Origin: Saprospiraceae bacterium
GTDB lineage: Bacteria; Bacteroidota; Bacteroidia; Chitinophagales; Saprospiraceae
Assembly (NCBI GenBank): GCA_020436935.1
Contig: JAGQWX010000015.1
Span: 31,228-95,227 of the forward strand
DNA length: 64,000 nt
Reading direction: 5' to 3'
Shown here: in pieces, positions 8,808-19,143 of the stretch
How positions within the stretch are numbered: the first letter of the stretch is position 1
Layout: every line of letters begins with the position of its first letter
Program-made: the position numbers and the translations under genes
The notes under the pieces: model-generated
Seen by the model: the letters and a program-made list of their open reading frames with translations, nothing else
Databases searched by the model: none
Told to the model about the DNA's origin: nothing

Positions 8808-10124
8808 ATGTCTGCTACAGCTTTTAGAGTTCAGGGAAACACTACCTTAAAGGGAGACATTTATCCACAAGGGGCAAAAAACGAAGCCTTACAAATTGTG
8901 AGTGCCGTTTTGCTTACTTCAGAAAAAGTGACCATCCATAATGTTCCTGATATTGTCGATGTCAATCTCCTGATCAATCTGCTGAAGGGCTTGGGTGTAA
9001 AAGTAACGAAAGATGGTGCTGACACATTTACATTTCAAGCAGACGACATCGATCTTGAATACTTTGCATCAGATGCCTATCAGCAAGATGCCAAAAAAAT
9101 CAGAGGTAGTGTGATGTTGCTCGGACCGTTATTGGCCAGATTTGGCAAAGCGTTTTTACCAAAACCCGGTGGCGATAAAATAGGTCGCAGAAGGCTGGAT
9201 ACCCACTTCCACGGATTTCAGGAACTCGGGGCAGAATTTAAATACGAGGAGGCAACGGATAAGTTTTTCCTGGAGGCCAAAAGGCTGAAAGGAAAGTACA
9301 TCTTGATGGATGAAATTTCTGTAACCGGAACAGCCAACATTGTCATGGCTGCTGTTTTGGCTGAAGGCACAACGACCATCTACAACGCAGCCTGCGAACC
9401 CTATCTTCAGCAAATCTGTAAGATGCTGGTGAGAATGGGGGCCAAAATTCAGGGCATTGGCTCTAACTTGCTGACCATAGAAGGAGAAGAAAAACTTGGA
9501 GGAACTGAACACCGTGTGCTCCCCGATATGATTGAAATAGGCAGTTTTATCGGTCTGGCTGCCATGACTCAAAGCGAGCTTACCATCAAAAACGTTTCTT
9601 TGCCAGATCTTGGCAATATACCTTCTGTGTTCCAAAAGCTGGGCATACAGATGGATTTCAGAGGTGACGATATACATATTCCGGCACAGGACCTGTATGA
9701 AATTCAGACCTTCATTGACGGGTCGATTCTTACCATCTATGATGCACCGTGGCCGGGATTCACTCCTGATCTTATGAGTATTGTACTTGTTGTAGCAACT
9801 CAGGCAAGAGGATCCATCCTCATCCACCAGAAAATGTTTGAAAGCCGCCTTTTCTTCGTGGACAAGCTGATCGATATGGGCGCTCAAATCATCCTGTGCG
9901 ATCCACACAGAGCAACCGTCATTGGACTGGAAAGAAAATACAAGCTGAGGGGAATAGAAATGTCATCGCCTGACATCAGGGCTGGTGTTGCTTTGCTGAT
10001 TGCTGCCCTCTCCGCCAATACACCAAGTATCATCCACAACATCAATCAGATCGACAGGGGTTATCAAAATATTGATGGGAGACTCAATGCCCTTGGTGCA
10101 CAGATCGAGCGCATCACCTTGTAG
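8808..10124 (+). CDS. murA: UDP-N-acetylglucosamine 1-carboxyvinyltransferase MurA
   Basis: Catalyses the first committed step of peptidoglycan synthesis, adding enolpyruvate from PEP to UDP-GlcNAc in the cytoplasm. The 438 residues show the two-lobed EPT fold, with QGAKNEALQ at the N-terminus, GPLLARFGKA, and PGGDKIGRRRLDTH on the active-site loop. The residue equivalent to the catalytic Cys115 of E. coli is Asp123 here, a natural change known to keep activity but block fosfomycin attachment. It appears to be a single-gene unit between AT-rich intervals. Family and length are unambiguous. Confidence 0.95.
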   Translation: MSATAFRVQGNTTLKGDIYPQGAKNEALQIVSAVLLTSEKVTIHNVPDIVDVNLLINLLKGLGVKVTKDGADTFTFQADDIDLEYFASDAYQQDAKKIRGSVMLLGPLLARFGKAFLPKPGGDKIGRRRLDTHFHGFQELGAEFKYEEATDKFFLEAKRLKGKYILMDEISVTGTANIVMAAVLAEGTTTIYNAACEPYLQQICKMLVRMGAKIQGIGSNLLTIEGEEKLGGTEHRVLPDMIEIGSFIGLAAMTQSELTIKNVSLPDLGNIPSVFQKLGIQMDFRGDDIHIPAQDLYEIQTFIDGSILTIYDAPWPGFTPDLMSIVLVVATQARGSILIHQKMFESRLFFVDKLIDMGAQIILCDPHRATVIGLERKYKLRGIEMSSPDIRAGVALLIAALSANTPSIIHNINQIDRGYQNIDGRLNALGAQIERITL

Positions 10125-10612
10125 TTCGTATTTCAGGGCAACATGATGGTAATACAAGCTTGAAGTGATAACAACATGCAATCTTATGTAATCATTTCCT
10201 TGCTTGCATGAGAAATAGTATGAATTTCCAGAAGGAGAATTTAAACATTTTTGATTTACTATCAACTACTTAACATTGGCCATGCCTATTCTTATGTAAA
10301 CATCCCAATGAATTTTGGAATGCTTTGATATGGCTTATCCCAAAAAATTATGCCCTGTTACCATGCATTCACAACATGATTTATCTCATAAAATCCTTTC
10401 ATTTTTGATAATAGTTGCTATTTTGCAAAGGAAAGTTTGGGATCAAAGCCACAAGTCAAAATTTTGTACCTGTGTTGAATTAAAACTACTATTGTTAAAA
10501 AATTTAATTCTTTGTGATATTTTGCAAAAAATAAACACAGTACCTCCATTGTTAGCTTCGATATCCTTAGATTTGAGCCACCAAATTCCGTTTTTAATAC
10601 AAAACCAATAAT
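10125..10612 (+). other. Non-coding interval between murA and pntA
   Basis: About 490 bp with no gene I can support. A 98-codon open frame at 10315-10611 has no recognisable motif and a composition like its AT-rich surroundings. The last 45 bp contain a promoter-like box for the transhydrogenase genes. Confidence 0.5.
10549..10575 (+). promoter_or_regulatory. Promoter-like site before pntA
   Basis: TTG at 10549-10551, a 16-bp spacer, then TAGATTTG at 10568-10575, a perfect TAnnTTTG. The transcript would begin about 33 bp before the ATG at 10613. The spacer is one base shorter than usual. Confidence 0.45.
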
Positions 10613-11683
10613 ATGATAGGTGTTTTAAATGAGACTTGCAGAAGGGTTGCCCTGAGTCCGGCGGTTTGTAAAAAAATCAAAGACCAGCTGGGCATGGACG
10701 TTCTCATAGAAAAAGGTGCAGGTAAGACAGCGGGCTACATTGATGCAGCATATCAGGATGTTGCCAGAGTGGTGGAAAGAAATACTGTACTTGAGGAAAG
10801 CAACATCTTGGTAAGTGTAAATCCTTTGTCATCACACGACTATGCGCTTGCAAAAAAGGGAGTTATAGCCTTGTCTATGTTTGAGCCATACAACAGTACC
10901 GGCATTGCCTCAGGTCTTAAAGAAGCGCAAGTTCAGGCTTTCAGTCTGGACATGATTCCAAGAAGTACGCTTGCACAAGCCGTTGACATATTGTCTTCTA
11001 TGGCGTCCCTTGCGGGGTACAAGGCCGTACTTTTGGGAGCATCAGAAAACAGCAGATGTTTACCCATGATGATGACTGCTGCAGGTACCATTAAACCTGC
11101 CAATGTACTGATCATAGGTGCGGGTGTTGCAGGATTGCAAGCCATAGCCACGGCAAAAAGACTTGGTGCAAAGGTCAGTGCATTTGATGTAAGGTCTTCA
11201 TCAAAAGAAGAAGTACAGTCCCTGGGTGCAAAGTTCGTTGAGGTTGAAGGTGCGAAAGACGACTCAGCAGCAGGCGGTTATGCCATCCAGCAAAGTGAAG
11301 AATTTTTGCAAAGACAAAAGGAAGAAATACACAAATATGCTTCCAAGTCAGACATCATCATCACAACGGCACAATTGAGAGGCAAAAAAGCGCCTATCCT
11401 TGTAGAAGACAGGACCATAGCTGCCATGACTCCTGGTTCGGTCATTGTTGACCTTGCAGCCAAAACGGGAGGAAATACAGCATTCACCAAAGAAGGCAAG
11501 GTGGTGACAGACAATGGTATCATCATTATCGGTGACAGTGATCTCGCGGATTCTATTCCGGAGCATTCCAGCGACCTGATAGCCAGTAACTATTTCAACT
11601 TTTTAAAATTATTCGTCAAAGACGGGCAAATCAATATTGACATGAGCAACCCCATCCTTGACGCATCTTTGATCACAAAATAA
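10613..11683 (+). CDS. pntA: NAD(P) transhydrogenase subunit alpha part 1 (NAD-binding domain I)
   Basis: The soluble NAD(H)-binding subunit of the proton-pumping transhydrogenase, which makes NADPH from NADH using the proton gradient. The N-terminal half looks like alanine dehydrogenase (MIGVLNETCRRVALSP). The Rossmann loop is LIIGAGVAGLQAIATAKRLG at about residues 165-185, followed by AFDVRSSSKEEVQSLGAKF. At 356 residues it ends before any membrane segment, which matches the split alpha1 subunit seen in Rhodospirillum. The membrane part is the next gene, 9 bp downstream. Confidence 0.93.
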   Translation: MIGVLNETCRRVALSPAVCKKIKDQLGMDVLIEKGAGKTAGYIDAAYQDVARVVERNTVLEESNILVSVNPLSSHDYALAKKGVIALSMFEPYNSTGIASGLKEAQVQAFSLDMIPRSTLAQAVDILSSMASLAGYKAVLLGASENSRCLPMMMTAAGTIKPANVLIIGAGVAGLQAIATAKRLGAKVSAFDVRSSSKEEVQSLGAKFVEVEGAKDDSAAGGYAIQQSEEFLQRQKEEIHKYASKSDIIITTAQLRGKKAPILVEDRTIAAMTPGSVIVDLAAKTGGNTAFTKEGKVVTDNGIIIIGDSDLADSIPEHSSDLIASNYFNFLKLFVKDGQINIDMSNPILDASLITK

Positions 11684-11692
11684 CAATCAGCT

Positions 11693-11998
11693 ATGATAGA
11701 ATTCATCCAGGAAAACCTGATCATGGTTTACCTTTTGGTATTTACCGTGGTATTGGGTTTCGAATTGATATCAAAAGTACCAACGGTTCTCCATACCCCT
11801 CTGATGTCAGGTGCAAATGCCATAAGTGGGATCGTAGTTATTGGAGCCATCTTCCTTTTGAGGACCAATGACAGCGGAGATACCGTAAAAATGCTCATTG
11901 GATCAGCGGCCATCATCCTTGCGACCATCAATATTGCAGGAGGTTTTGCCGTGACCAATAGAATGTTATCCATGTTTAACAAGAAAAAGAAAGACTGA
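11693..11998 (+). CDS. pntAB: NAD(P) transhydrogenase subunit alpha part 2 (membrane)
   Basis: A 101-residue membrane protein with three or four hydrophobic segments, including FTVVLGFELISKVPTVLHTP and ISGIVVIGAIFLL. The family motif around SKVPTVLHTPLMSGANAISG is diagnostic of the alpha2 transmembrane subunit. It forms part of the proton channel with the beta subunit. Its stop overlaps the next start by one base (TGATG), indicating coupled translation. Confidence 0.93.
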   Translation: MIEFIQENLIMVYLLVFTVVLGFELISKVPTVLHTPLMSGANAISGIVVIGAIFLLRTNDSGDTVKMLIGSAAIILATINIAGGFAVTNRMLSMFNKKKKD

Positions 11999-13401
11999 TG
12001 TTAAAAGCTTTACTTGATATAGGATTTTTGATTGCTTCTGTCGGTCTGATCTTCGGTCTGAAAAGACAAAGTGATCCTGCTACGGCGCGCTCTGGAAATA
12101 TGCTCGCTGCATATTCCATGATAGCCGGTATAATTATGGCCCTTGTCTATCCACTCGATGTAGAAGGAAGCCTGGACCCTGTTGGCTTTGGATATATTCT
12201 GGTTTCTTTGGCCATTGGTACTTTTATAGGAATCAGATCTGCCAACAAGGTCGAAATGACAGGAATGCCTCAGCTGGTGTCCCTGTTCAATGGTCTCGGA
12301 GGTTTGTCTGCCGTATTGGTGGGATATGTAGAGTTGCTCAACCTCAACAAAGATGCAGAGAGTTATTATTCCCAGGCAGGTTCAACTATATTTGCGCTTG
12401 TGGTTGGGGCAATTGCGTTCTCAGGAAGTTTGCTTGCCTACCTTAAACTCGACGGAAAATTAAAGGACAGTCAGGTCGCAGTAAAAGGCCATCAATACAT
12501 CAACTATGCACTATTGGCCATAACTCTGGTCATGATAGCCGTAGTGGTCATGTCGGGTGCCAATAATGTGATGGTAAGCATTTTGCTGGTTATCTCACTC
12601 ATTTATGGATGGTCATTTGTTGCGCCTATTGGCGGTGCTGATATGCCAGTGGTTATATCGCTGCTCAATTCATTTACTGGTTTGACGGCAGCAGCGGCAG
12701 GCCTTATTTACGGCAATCAATTCATGTTGCTCGGTGGTATTCTTGTAGGTGCATCGGGTACAATTCTTACAGTTTTGATGTGTAACGCGATGAACAGATC
12801 GCTTTGGAATGTTATCGCGGGCAATTTTGCAGGATCAGGAAGCAGTGCCGCAGCCGGAGGACCACAGGGCTCAGTAAGAGAAGCATCGGCTGCAGATACG
12901 GGAGTAATGATGTATTATGCCCAGAAAGTGGTCATCGTTCCCGGGTATGGACTTGCAGTAGCTCAGGCACAGCAATATGTAAAACAAATCTATCAAATCC
13001 TTTCAGACAATGATGTTAAGGTGGTATTTGGTATCCACCCTGTAGCAGGCAGGATGCCCGGACACATGAATGTACTTCTTGCTGAAGTGGACATACCTTA
13101 TGATGCATTGCTCGACCTTGAGGAGGCCAACGAAGAATTGGCAACTTCAGACGTAGCCCTCATCATTGGTGCCAATGACGTTGTCAACCCATCAGCTGTT
13201 GAAGATCAGGGATCCAGCATTTACGGTATGCCTGTTCTTGAAGTGTGGAAATCTAAAAATGTGGTGGTCATGAAGCGATCTATGGCCAGCGGATATGCGG
13301 GTATAGAAAACCCCTTGTTTTTCAAACCGAATACACAGATGTTGTTTGGTGATGCGAAAAAGACACTTGCTGACCTGGTCTCTGAACTGAAAAATTTATA
13401 A
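11998..13401 (+). CDS. pntB: NAD(P) transhydrogenase subunit beta
   Basis: A 467-residue membrane protein with about eight or nine helices in the first 270 residues, then a soluble NADP(H)-binding domain III. Markers in domain III are VVIVPGYGLAVAQAQ, GIHPVAGRMPGHMNVLLAE, and ALIIGANDVVNPSA. With the two preceding genes it completes the three-subunit enzyme. A strong intrinsic terminator follows about 60 bp after the stop. The family is certain. Confidence 0.95.
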   Translation: MLKALLDIGFLIASVGLIFGLKRQSDPATARSGNMLAAYSMIAGIIMALVYPLDVEGSLDPVGFGYILVSLAIGTFIGIRSANKVEMTGMPQLVSLFNGLGGLSAVLVGYVELLNLNKDAESYYSQAGSTIFALVVGAIAFSGSLLAYLKLDGKLKDSQVAVKGHQYINYALLAITLVMIAVVVMSGANNVMVSILLVISLIYGWSFVAPIGGADMPVVISLLNSFTGLTAAAAGLIYGNQFMLLGGILVGASGTILTVLMCNAMNRSLWNVIAGNFAGSGSSAAAGGPQGSVREASAADTGVMMYYAQKVVIVPGYGLAVAQAQQYVKQIYQILSDNDVKVVFGIHPVAGRMPGHMNVLLAEVDIPYDALLDLEEANEELATSDVALIIGANDVVNPSAVEDQGSSIYGMPVLEVWKSKNVVVMKRSMASGYAGIENPLFFKPNTQMLFGDAKKTLADLVSELKNL

Positions 13402-13458
13402 TACAGACAATCATAAGATTCTCCCCGGAAATAGATTAGTCCATTTTTCGAGGGGTAT

Positions 13459-13495
13459 AAAAGCCGCCCAATTCATATTGTGCGGCTTTTTTTTT
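13459..13495 (+). terminator. Intrinsic terminator after pntB
   Basis: Perfect 9-bp stem AAAAGCCGC (13459-13467) with GCGGCTTTT (13482-13490), a 14-nt loop, then more T residues. It closes the transhydrogenase transcript. Confidence 0.88.
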
Positions 13496-13533
13496 GCCTG
13501 GAGCATTTTGACAAGTGATTCCCGTGGAGAACA

Positions 13534-13566
13534 TTTGACTTATTTACTGAGTTTAGAATATCTTTA
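13534..13566 (+). promoter_or_regulatory. Promoter-like site before the 13604 gene
   Basis: TTTG at 13534-13537, a 21-bp spacer, then TATCTTTA at 13559-13566, which is one base off TAnnTTTG. It lies about 38 bp before the ATG at 13604. Confidence 0.38.
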
Positions 13567-13603
13567 TTGGAAATGAAGATCCGATGAATTTAAAACACAG
13601 TCC

Positions 13604-14515
13604 ATGAATTCAAAAAAATTAGCTGCTATTGGTCTGAGCATTCTTTTGCTCGTGACAGTTTTTGTATTTGGTGCAGACATAAAGTCTTCTCTTCTGGGAG
13701 AAAATCCCAATAAAATCGATAAAGCATTTCAAAAATACTGGTACGATGGCAATGCAGAACTGGCTTCATATAAGCTGACACAATCAAGATACGGCGAGAT
13801 GCACGAAGGACACGCCGTCCTTATATTCGTCACCGAGGACTTTTCCAAGAGCAAACAAGTCAAATTGGACGATCCCCAAAAAGCCGGTAAGGATGCATTA
13901 CCCATTCTGAAATGCAACTTCACCAAAAAATTCAATACCGGCATTTATCCATACAGTCTAATGGCTTCGATATATACACCCGTGGATCTTTCCGGCACTT
14001 TAAAAACCACAGCAAGCGTACAGGAATGGTGTGGACAGTCCTTCACCCAACTCAATGCTACGAAAAACAAGACCTTTTCAATACATCAATTTTCCTATTT
14101 CGAAAGCGAAGGCGATCAAGTCACCGAACTCCCTCTTGCGCTTCTCGAGGACGAGATCTGGAACATCATCAGGTTAGACCCCAAGGCTTTACCTATAGGA
14201 AAAGTCGAGGTAATTCCGGGCAGTTTCAGTTCGCGTCTCAGACACAAACCTCTTCAGGTGGAACAGGCTACGATATCTGTAAAAGATCTCGAAGATCGCA
14301 TGGAAGCCGAGGTCGTATGGGAGGATCGATCACTTGTCATAAAGTTCGACAAGGCCTTCCCCCACAAAATCCTGGGTTGGGAAGAAACCTATTCAGAGTT
14401 TGGTGGAAAGAAAATGACAACGAAAGCTGAGCTCATCAAAGACATGAGACTTCCTTACTGGAAGTTGCACAACAACGAGCACCTCATATACAGAGACTCA
14501 CTTGGCATCATGTAA
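13604..14515 (+). CDS. Exported protein of unknown function (303 aa)
   Basis: I do not recognise a named enzyme family with confidence. The protein has an N-terminal hydrophobic segment (AAIGLSILLLVTVFVFG) that is a signal peptide or anchor. The body is rich in beta strands, starting FQKYWYDGNAELASYKLTQ and including GHAVLIFVTEDFSKSKQV, with two cysteines (KCNFTKK and EWCGQSF). Similar Bacteroidota proteins sometimes carry misleading names taken from unrelated cell-division proteins; nothing here supports that. It stands alone behind a promoter-like site, so it is probably monocistronic. Envelope location is inferred from the N-terminus. Confidence 0.65.
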   Translation: MNSKKLAAIGLSILLLVTVFVFGADIKSSLLGENPNKIDKAFQKYWYDGNAELASYKLTQSRYGEMHEGHAVLIFVTEDFSKSKQVKLDDPQKAGKDALPILKCNFTKKFNTGIYPYSLMASIYTPVDLSGTLKTTASVQEWCGQSFTQLNATKNKTFSIHQFSYFESEGDQVTELPLALLEDEIWNIIRLDPKALPIGKVEVIPGSFSSRLRHKPLQVEQATISVKDLEDRMEAEVVWEDRSLVIKFDKAFPHKILGWEETYSEFGGKKMTTKAELIKDMRLPYWKLHNNEHLIYRDSLGIM

Positions 14516-14625
14516 ACTTCTTTTTGACCTTATTCAAAAAGACTTAAAGGGTCCAATAGACGCATTTATGATGATTTTCAAACCTTTCACATCAATTGTG
14601 AAACCGTCGGCCTTTTATGGTAAGC

Positions 14626-14633
14626 TAGATTTG
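14626..14633 (+). promoter_or_regulatory. -7 box TAGATTTG before the G8 gene
   Basis: A perfect TAnnTTTG on the plus strand, ending 19 bp before the ATG at 14653. No -33 element at normal spacing. Confidence 0.42.
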
Positions 14634-14652
14634 CATTTGAATTCATTTCAAT

Positions 14653-17600
14653 ATGCCGAATCTACATCGACTGATCGTTTTGCTCTTACTGACTTTTTCA
14701 TTCCAAAAAAGCCAGGCTCACTCAGATTTGATTCCTGCTAATACAGCGAGTCACATTGCCATTCAAAATGGCAGTTGGTTCAGCCCTTCAACATGGAACA
14801 CTGGCAGTGTACCGGGAGAATCAGCCATCGTCCACATACAGGAAATTCATCGGTGCATATTTTCGCTATACGGGTAGATGGAACTTTTGATTGCTATAAC
14901 CAGACCAACAACACCACAGTAAAGCTGGTGGTAGATACCTATTTTGGGACAGCCAACTCCTATACCAGGTTTGTTTCCAATGTCAATGAGAACAGAAAAA
15001 TTGAAGTAATATTTAAAGCTTTTGATATTGAAGCCTATAAATCGGGCAGCTTACCCAATCCTACGCTGTGGAATGCAATTGCCCGATCCTACTATGCAGA
15101 CAATGCTCCAGTCTTTCAGGTGGAAAGAACAGTGACCGGGGACAGAAGGTACAATACTTATCAGCAGGCCATCAATGGAAATACTCAGGTCGTAACCGGA
15201 ACTTCAACACCAGTAAGTGATGGGGCAGGTGTATTGGGAAGATACAGCTGGGACCACGAGCAAATGTCGCTCGGTCTGGTGACCATGGGAAGAATTGAAG
15301 TGCTCGGCATGGCGAAAACCACCATGGCTAAGCTTACTGCAGACGCTTTAAAAAATGCAACATCTATTGCGGTAAATAAGACCCTGGTCAATTGGAGAGC
15401 GGGCGATTCAATTGTCATCAGTCTAAGCGGCAATCACGATGCCAGTAACAATGGTAATGATGAGGGCAGAATCAGCAGCATTTCAGGCAATACGATCAAC
15501 CTGTCTTCGGGTTTGAAAAAAAATCATCAGGGAAGACTCAGCGACAATCTTCATTGTTATGTAGGCAACCTGAGTCGAAACATTGTTTTCAAATCTTTCA
15601 GTAAAGTAATCTCTCATCGCGGCCATTTGATGATCATGCACAATGACAGTCATATTGTGATCAGCAATGCGGTATTCAGGGACATGGGACGAACTGACAA
15701 GAGCCGGCTGCTGGATGACTTCATATGGAAGCAATGGTTGGAGCCACCCACATTCAAATCAAAAATATCTCCTCTGGGTCAGGAATGTGCCTTATTGGAG
15801 AGAAATCCCAACAATGAAATAGTAAATTCAAGGGGCAGGTACAGCATACACATCCATAGAACAGGAGTCACCCCTACCACCAATAAAGCCATCATCAGTG
15901 GCAATGTGATTTGGGGCAATCCGGGATGGGGCATCACTCAGCACCATTCTTACGCTGATGTTTTAGATAATGTAGTGTATGATGTGACAGGTTCAGGCAT
16001 TGTCTCAGAATCGGGTTCTGAGCTTGGCAATTGGGACAACAATTTCATCATTGGTATTTCCAAAGGGCATCTCACAGACGACTATGATGCGGCCGTATTT
16101 TATGACGACTATTTGTATGATGGTTCAGGGCTTGGCTTGAAGGGAAGAGGTGTTGTGTGCAACCACAATGTAATTGCCGATGCCAATATTGGTTTGGATG
16201 TGGCCAATAAAAACCCCACGTTGACCAATCTGGACAGGGTCGATGCCAAGGCATTGGCCGTTTTCAGGCCTGGATTTCAATTTGACCAATTCCCCCTCAG
16301 CACCAATGGATACAGCAGTGAAGGCGATGGCGTTTTACCGCAGGAAGTTGCCCTCCTGTCCAATGACAATACCATCATCAACGTTTACATCGGGCTCAGA
16401 TCAATTGAAAGAGACATGGGGGTCAATCATGTGTCGCGATCTGTATTTGACAGCCTTTTCATCTGGGGTGCTGTGCAAGGCATCACCATTACCTATCAGG
16501 CTGACTATTCATTCAGGCATGTTTATGTATCAGGGAAAAACACAAGCACTTCTGTTGGGCTTTATTTATGGAAACATTCTCACAACCATTATTTTGAAGA
16601 CATCAAACTGGCAAACCTAAGATACGGAATCACTGTTTCTAAGTTGGTAGAACAAAACAATGGACTACTCAAAACAAGGAACAACGGATTTACTCCATGG
16701 TATCTCGTCAACCTTACCACCCAAAATGTCCAGGACCTTTATGAGATTTCGCTTGAAGAACCCGGAACCATCAGTTATACCGAACATGGAGACAATACCA
16801 TCATCCTGCCTTCTTCAGACCTGAAGCCAAGGCCTACAACATTCACCATAGTGGATTCCAGTCTGATGACCATGGACTGGGCAACCAATGATTTGAGATT
16901 TGAGGTGGATGGCATCATTTCGGACAGGCTTGGAGCTATCAAGTACGGCATCGAACAAGCTCCTGCCCAAGGCGACGAACGGCTCGATTACCCAAGCAGG
17001 ATTTATGAATTTGCCTCTAAAGCAAAACTGGAAGAATATATTTCCAACAATGGTTTGTACACACATCCAATAACCGGTGCCAAATACATAATTGTGTATG
17101 AGTATATTCCTGACAGATCTACCTATCTATATACTCGATTTCCCATCAGAGTAATCATCAAAAATCCACCTGCTACAGGCGTTTTTGCCAATCCAATACA
17201 GGAAGACCCTTCCAATTTTGGCCCTCAGCTCACGCTCCTCAGCCAGTTTGCTGCCGTAAGTCAAAAATCTACCCGTACCAATTTGAGTTACAATGGGGTG
17301 GCTATTGATTGCGGACCTCAAAAGGCCAGGGATAACAACAACAATGGCAGGATCAATGTCAATTATTATCAACAAGGTCTGGTGCCCGTAGGCAGTTTTT
17401 CTTCTACTACACAAACAAGTGATCCGTGGTATGACCTGGATCTGAAATCTACTATGGATATCTCCTACATTGACATCTGGAATACCGTGGAGTTAAATGG
17501 AAGTGCCCAGGAAACGCCAAGTACCGGACTTCAGAACTTCTACGTCTTTTTCTCAAACACACCATTTGGCAATACTTCTGTCGCAGGCTCAAAAGCGGTG

Positions 17601-18200
17601 GCAACAGATTCACTCTACTATGGCAATGGCGTAATAAGAAAAATCAGCTGGGAAAATATTGGTAAAACGGCCAGATATGTGAGAATACAAGCAGTCGGTA
17701 ATAAGATGCTCAAAATGGCGGAGGTAGAAATCATTGGAAAGAAGGCTCAACCATGTGGCCTGGTCTCCAATAAATTCAATACTGGCTTTGGTTCTTTGAG
17801 AAATACAATAGGGTGTATCAATGGTTATGGAACGGTGACTTTCCATCCAAGCCTTGGAGGAGATACCATCTTTGTTTCGGAAGAAATGCTTTCTGTCAAC
17901 AAATCACTGACCATCGATGGAGGTGCCAGCCCGGTATTTGTTGCCATACAAAGTGCAGTAATTGGGGACCACCTTTTCAGCATAGGTTCAGGCAATACTG
18001 TGACCCTTAGAAATGTAAATCTTTTGCTTGGAAATAATTTCTCCCAGGAAGCTATCGACAACAATGGCCAACTCATTCTGGAGAATGTGAATATCTACAA
18101 CTGCCGCACTAACAATACGACACCTGTCATAAAAAATGCTAGTGGAGCTTCGCTTCAAATCAAATCACAAGTAAAGCTACTCGGAACTCCGCCTCAATGA
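14653..18200 (+). CDS. Very large secreted G8/beta-helix protein, reading frame broken near 14841
   Basis: A secreted protein of about 1,180 residues if the frame is repaired. The first frame gives a signal peptide (LHRLIVLLLLTFSFQKSQA) and the start of a G8 domain (GSWFSPSTWNTGSVPGE). It then stops at about 14877. The second frame continues the same domain (VRVDGTFDCYNQTNN) and stays open to 18200. Restoring one G in the GG at 14841-14842 joins them. After G8 come right-handed beta-helix repeats (about residues 280-560), a discoidin/F-lectin-like domain (LQNFYVFFSNTPF, RYVRIQAVGNK, MAEVEIIG), then a second short beta-helix. The architecture recalls bacterial relatives of CEMIP/PKHD1. No T9SS sorting domain is visible. 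It ends 4 bp from lipA, convergently. Confidence 0.72.
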
Positions 18201-18204
18201 TGGA

Positions 18205-19104
18205 TTAAAGGTGTCTTTCTGCGTGGTATGAACTCCTTACCAAAGGTCCACTTTCCACAAATGAAAATCCCATATCCTGCCCGATGGCCTTGTATTCTGC
18301 AAAAACTTCGGGGCGTACAAATTCGGCGATATTGATGTGCATTTTGGTAGGCTGGAGATATTGCCCTATGGTAACCACATCGCATCCATGATCTTTGAGG
18401 TCCTGCATGGTTTTGATTACTTCTTCTTTGGTCTCTCCCAAGCCGACCATAAAACCCGACTTGGTTCTTTTCCCCATGTCTTTGGTACGCTGGATTTGTT
18501 CCAGTGATCTGGCATACTTTGCCTGTGGCCTTACTACTCTGTACAATCGTTCTACTGTCTCCATATTGTGGGAAACAACTTCCTGACCTGCACAAGCCAT
18601 CATTTCCAATGCTTCCCAATTGGATTTCACATCTGGAATCAACGTTTCAATAGTGGTTTGCGGGCTAAGCTCTTTGGTCAGCCTTACAGTTTCATGCCAG
18701 ATAAATGCTCCTCTGTCTTTGAGTTCGTCTCTGTTGACTGAGGTAATTACAGCGTGTTTGACCTGCATGAGGTGGATGGCTTCTGCCACCCTTCTTGGTT
18801 CATCAGTATCATATTCGGTGGGTCTGCCTGTTTTCACAGCACAAAATGAGCAGCTTCTGGTACAAACATTGCCCAAAATCATAAATGTTGCGGTTCCTGC
18901 ACCCCAACATTCTCCCATGTTTGGACAATTACCACTTTGACAAATGGTATGAAGTTTATATTCATCCACCAAAGAGCGAACCCTTTTGTAATCTTCGCCA
19001 ATGGGAAGTTTAACCCTCAGCCAATCCGGTTTTTTTTTATTGACAACTGGAAGTTCTTCTTTGCGGGGTGAGTCAGCTATGCTTACTACAGGTAATTCTA
19101 CCAC
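18205..19104 (-). CDS. lipA: Lipoyl synthase
   Basis: A radical-SAM enzyme that inserts two sulfurs into octanoyl groups on lipoyl domains. The auxiliary cluster cysteines are C55, C60 and C66 ([12 protein letters not shown]), and the radical-SAM cluster is C81-x3-C85-x2-C88 (CTRSCSFC). The C-terminal [11 protein letters not shown] is the usual end with its cluster-binding Ser. It is 299 residues, starting at GTG (19102-19104), since no nearby ATG fits. It supports 2-oxoacid dehydrogenases and the glycine cleavage H protein, the partner system of gcvP in this window. Confidence 0.95.
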   Translation of the reverse strand: MVELPVVSIADSPRKEELPVVNKKKPDWLRVKLPIGEDYKRVRSLVDEYKLHTICQSGNCPNMGECWGAGTATFMILGNVCTRSCSFCAVKTGRPTEYDTDEPRRVAEAIHLMQVKHAVITSVNRDELKDRGAFIWHETVRLTKELSPQTTIETLIPDVKSNWEALEMMACAGQEVVSHNMETVERLYRVVRPQAKYARSLEQIQRTKDMGKRTKSGFMVGLGETKEEVIKTMQDLKDHGCDVVTIGQYLQPTKMHINIAEFVRPEVFAEYKAIGQDMGFSFVESGPLVRSSYHAERHL

Positions 19105-19143
19105 GTTAATTGATGTTAGATGTTTGTGATTGGGTCAGGGAAA

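Noticed and set aside
9156..9908. 250-codon minus-strand frame opposite murA
   Set aside because: Antisense shadow of a strongly conserved coding gene; its product has no recognisable features.
10315..10611. 98-codon plus-strand frame before pntA
   Set aside because: No motif and no signal peptide, and it overlaps the promoter-like box of pntA.
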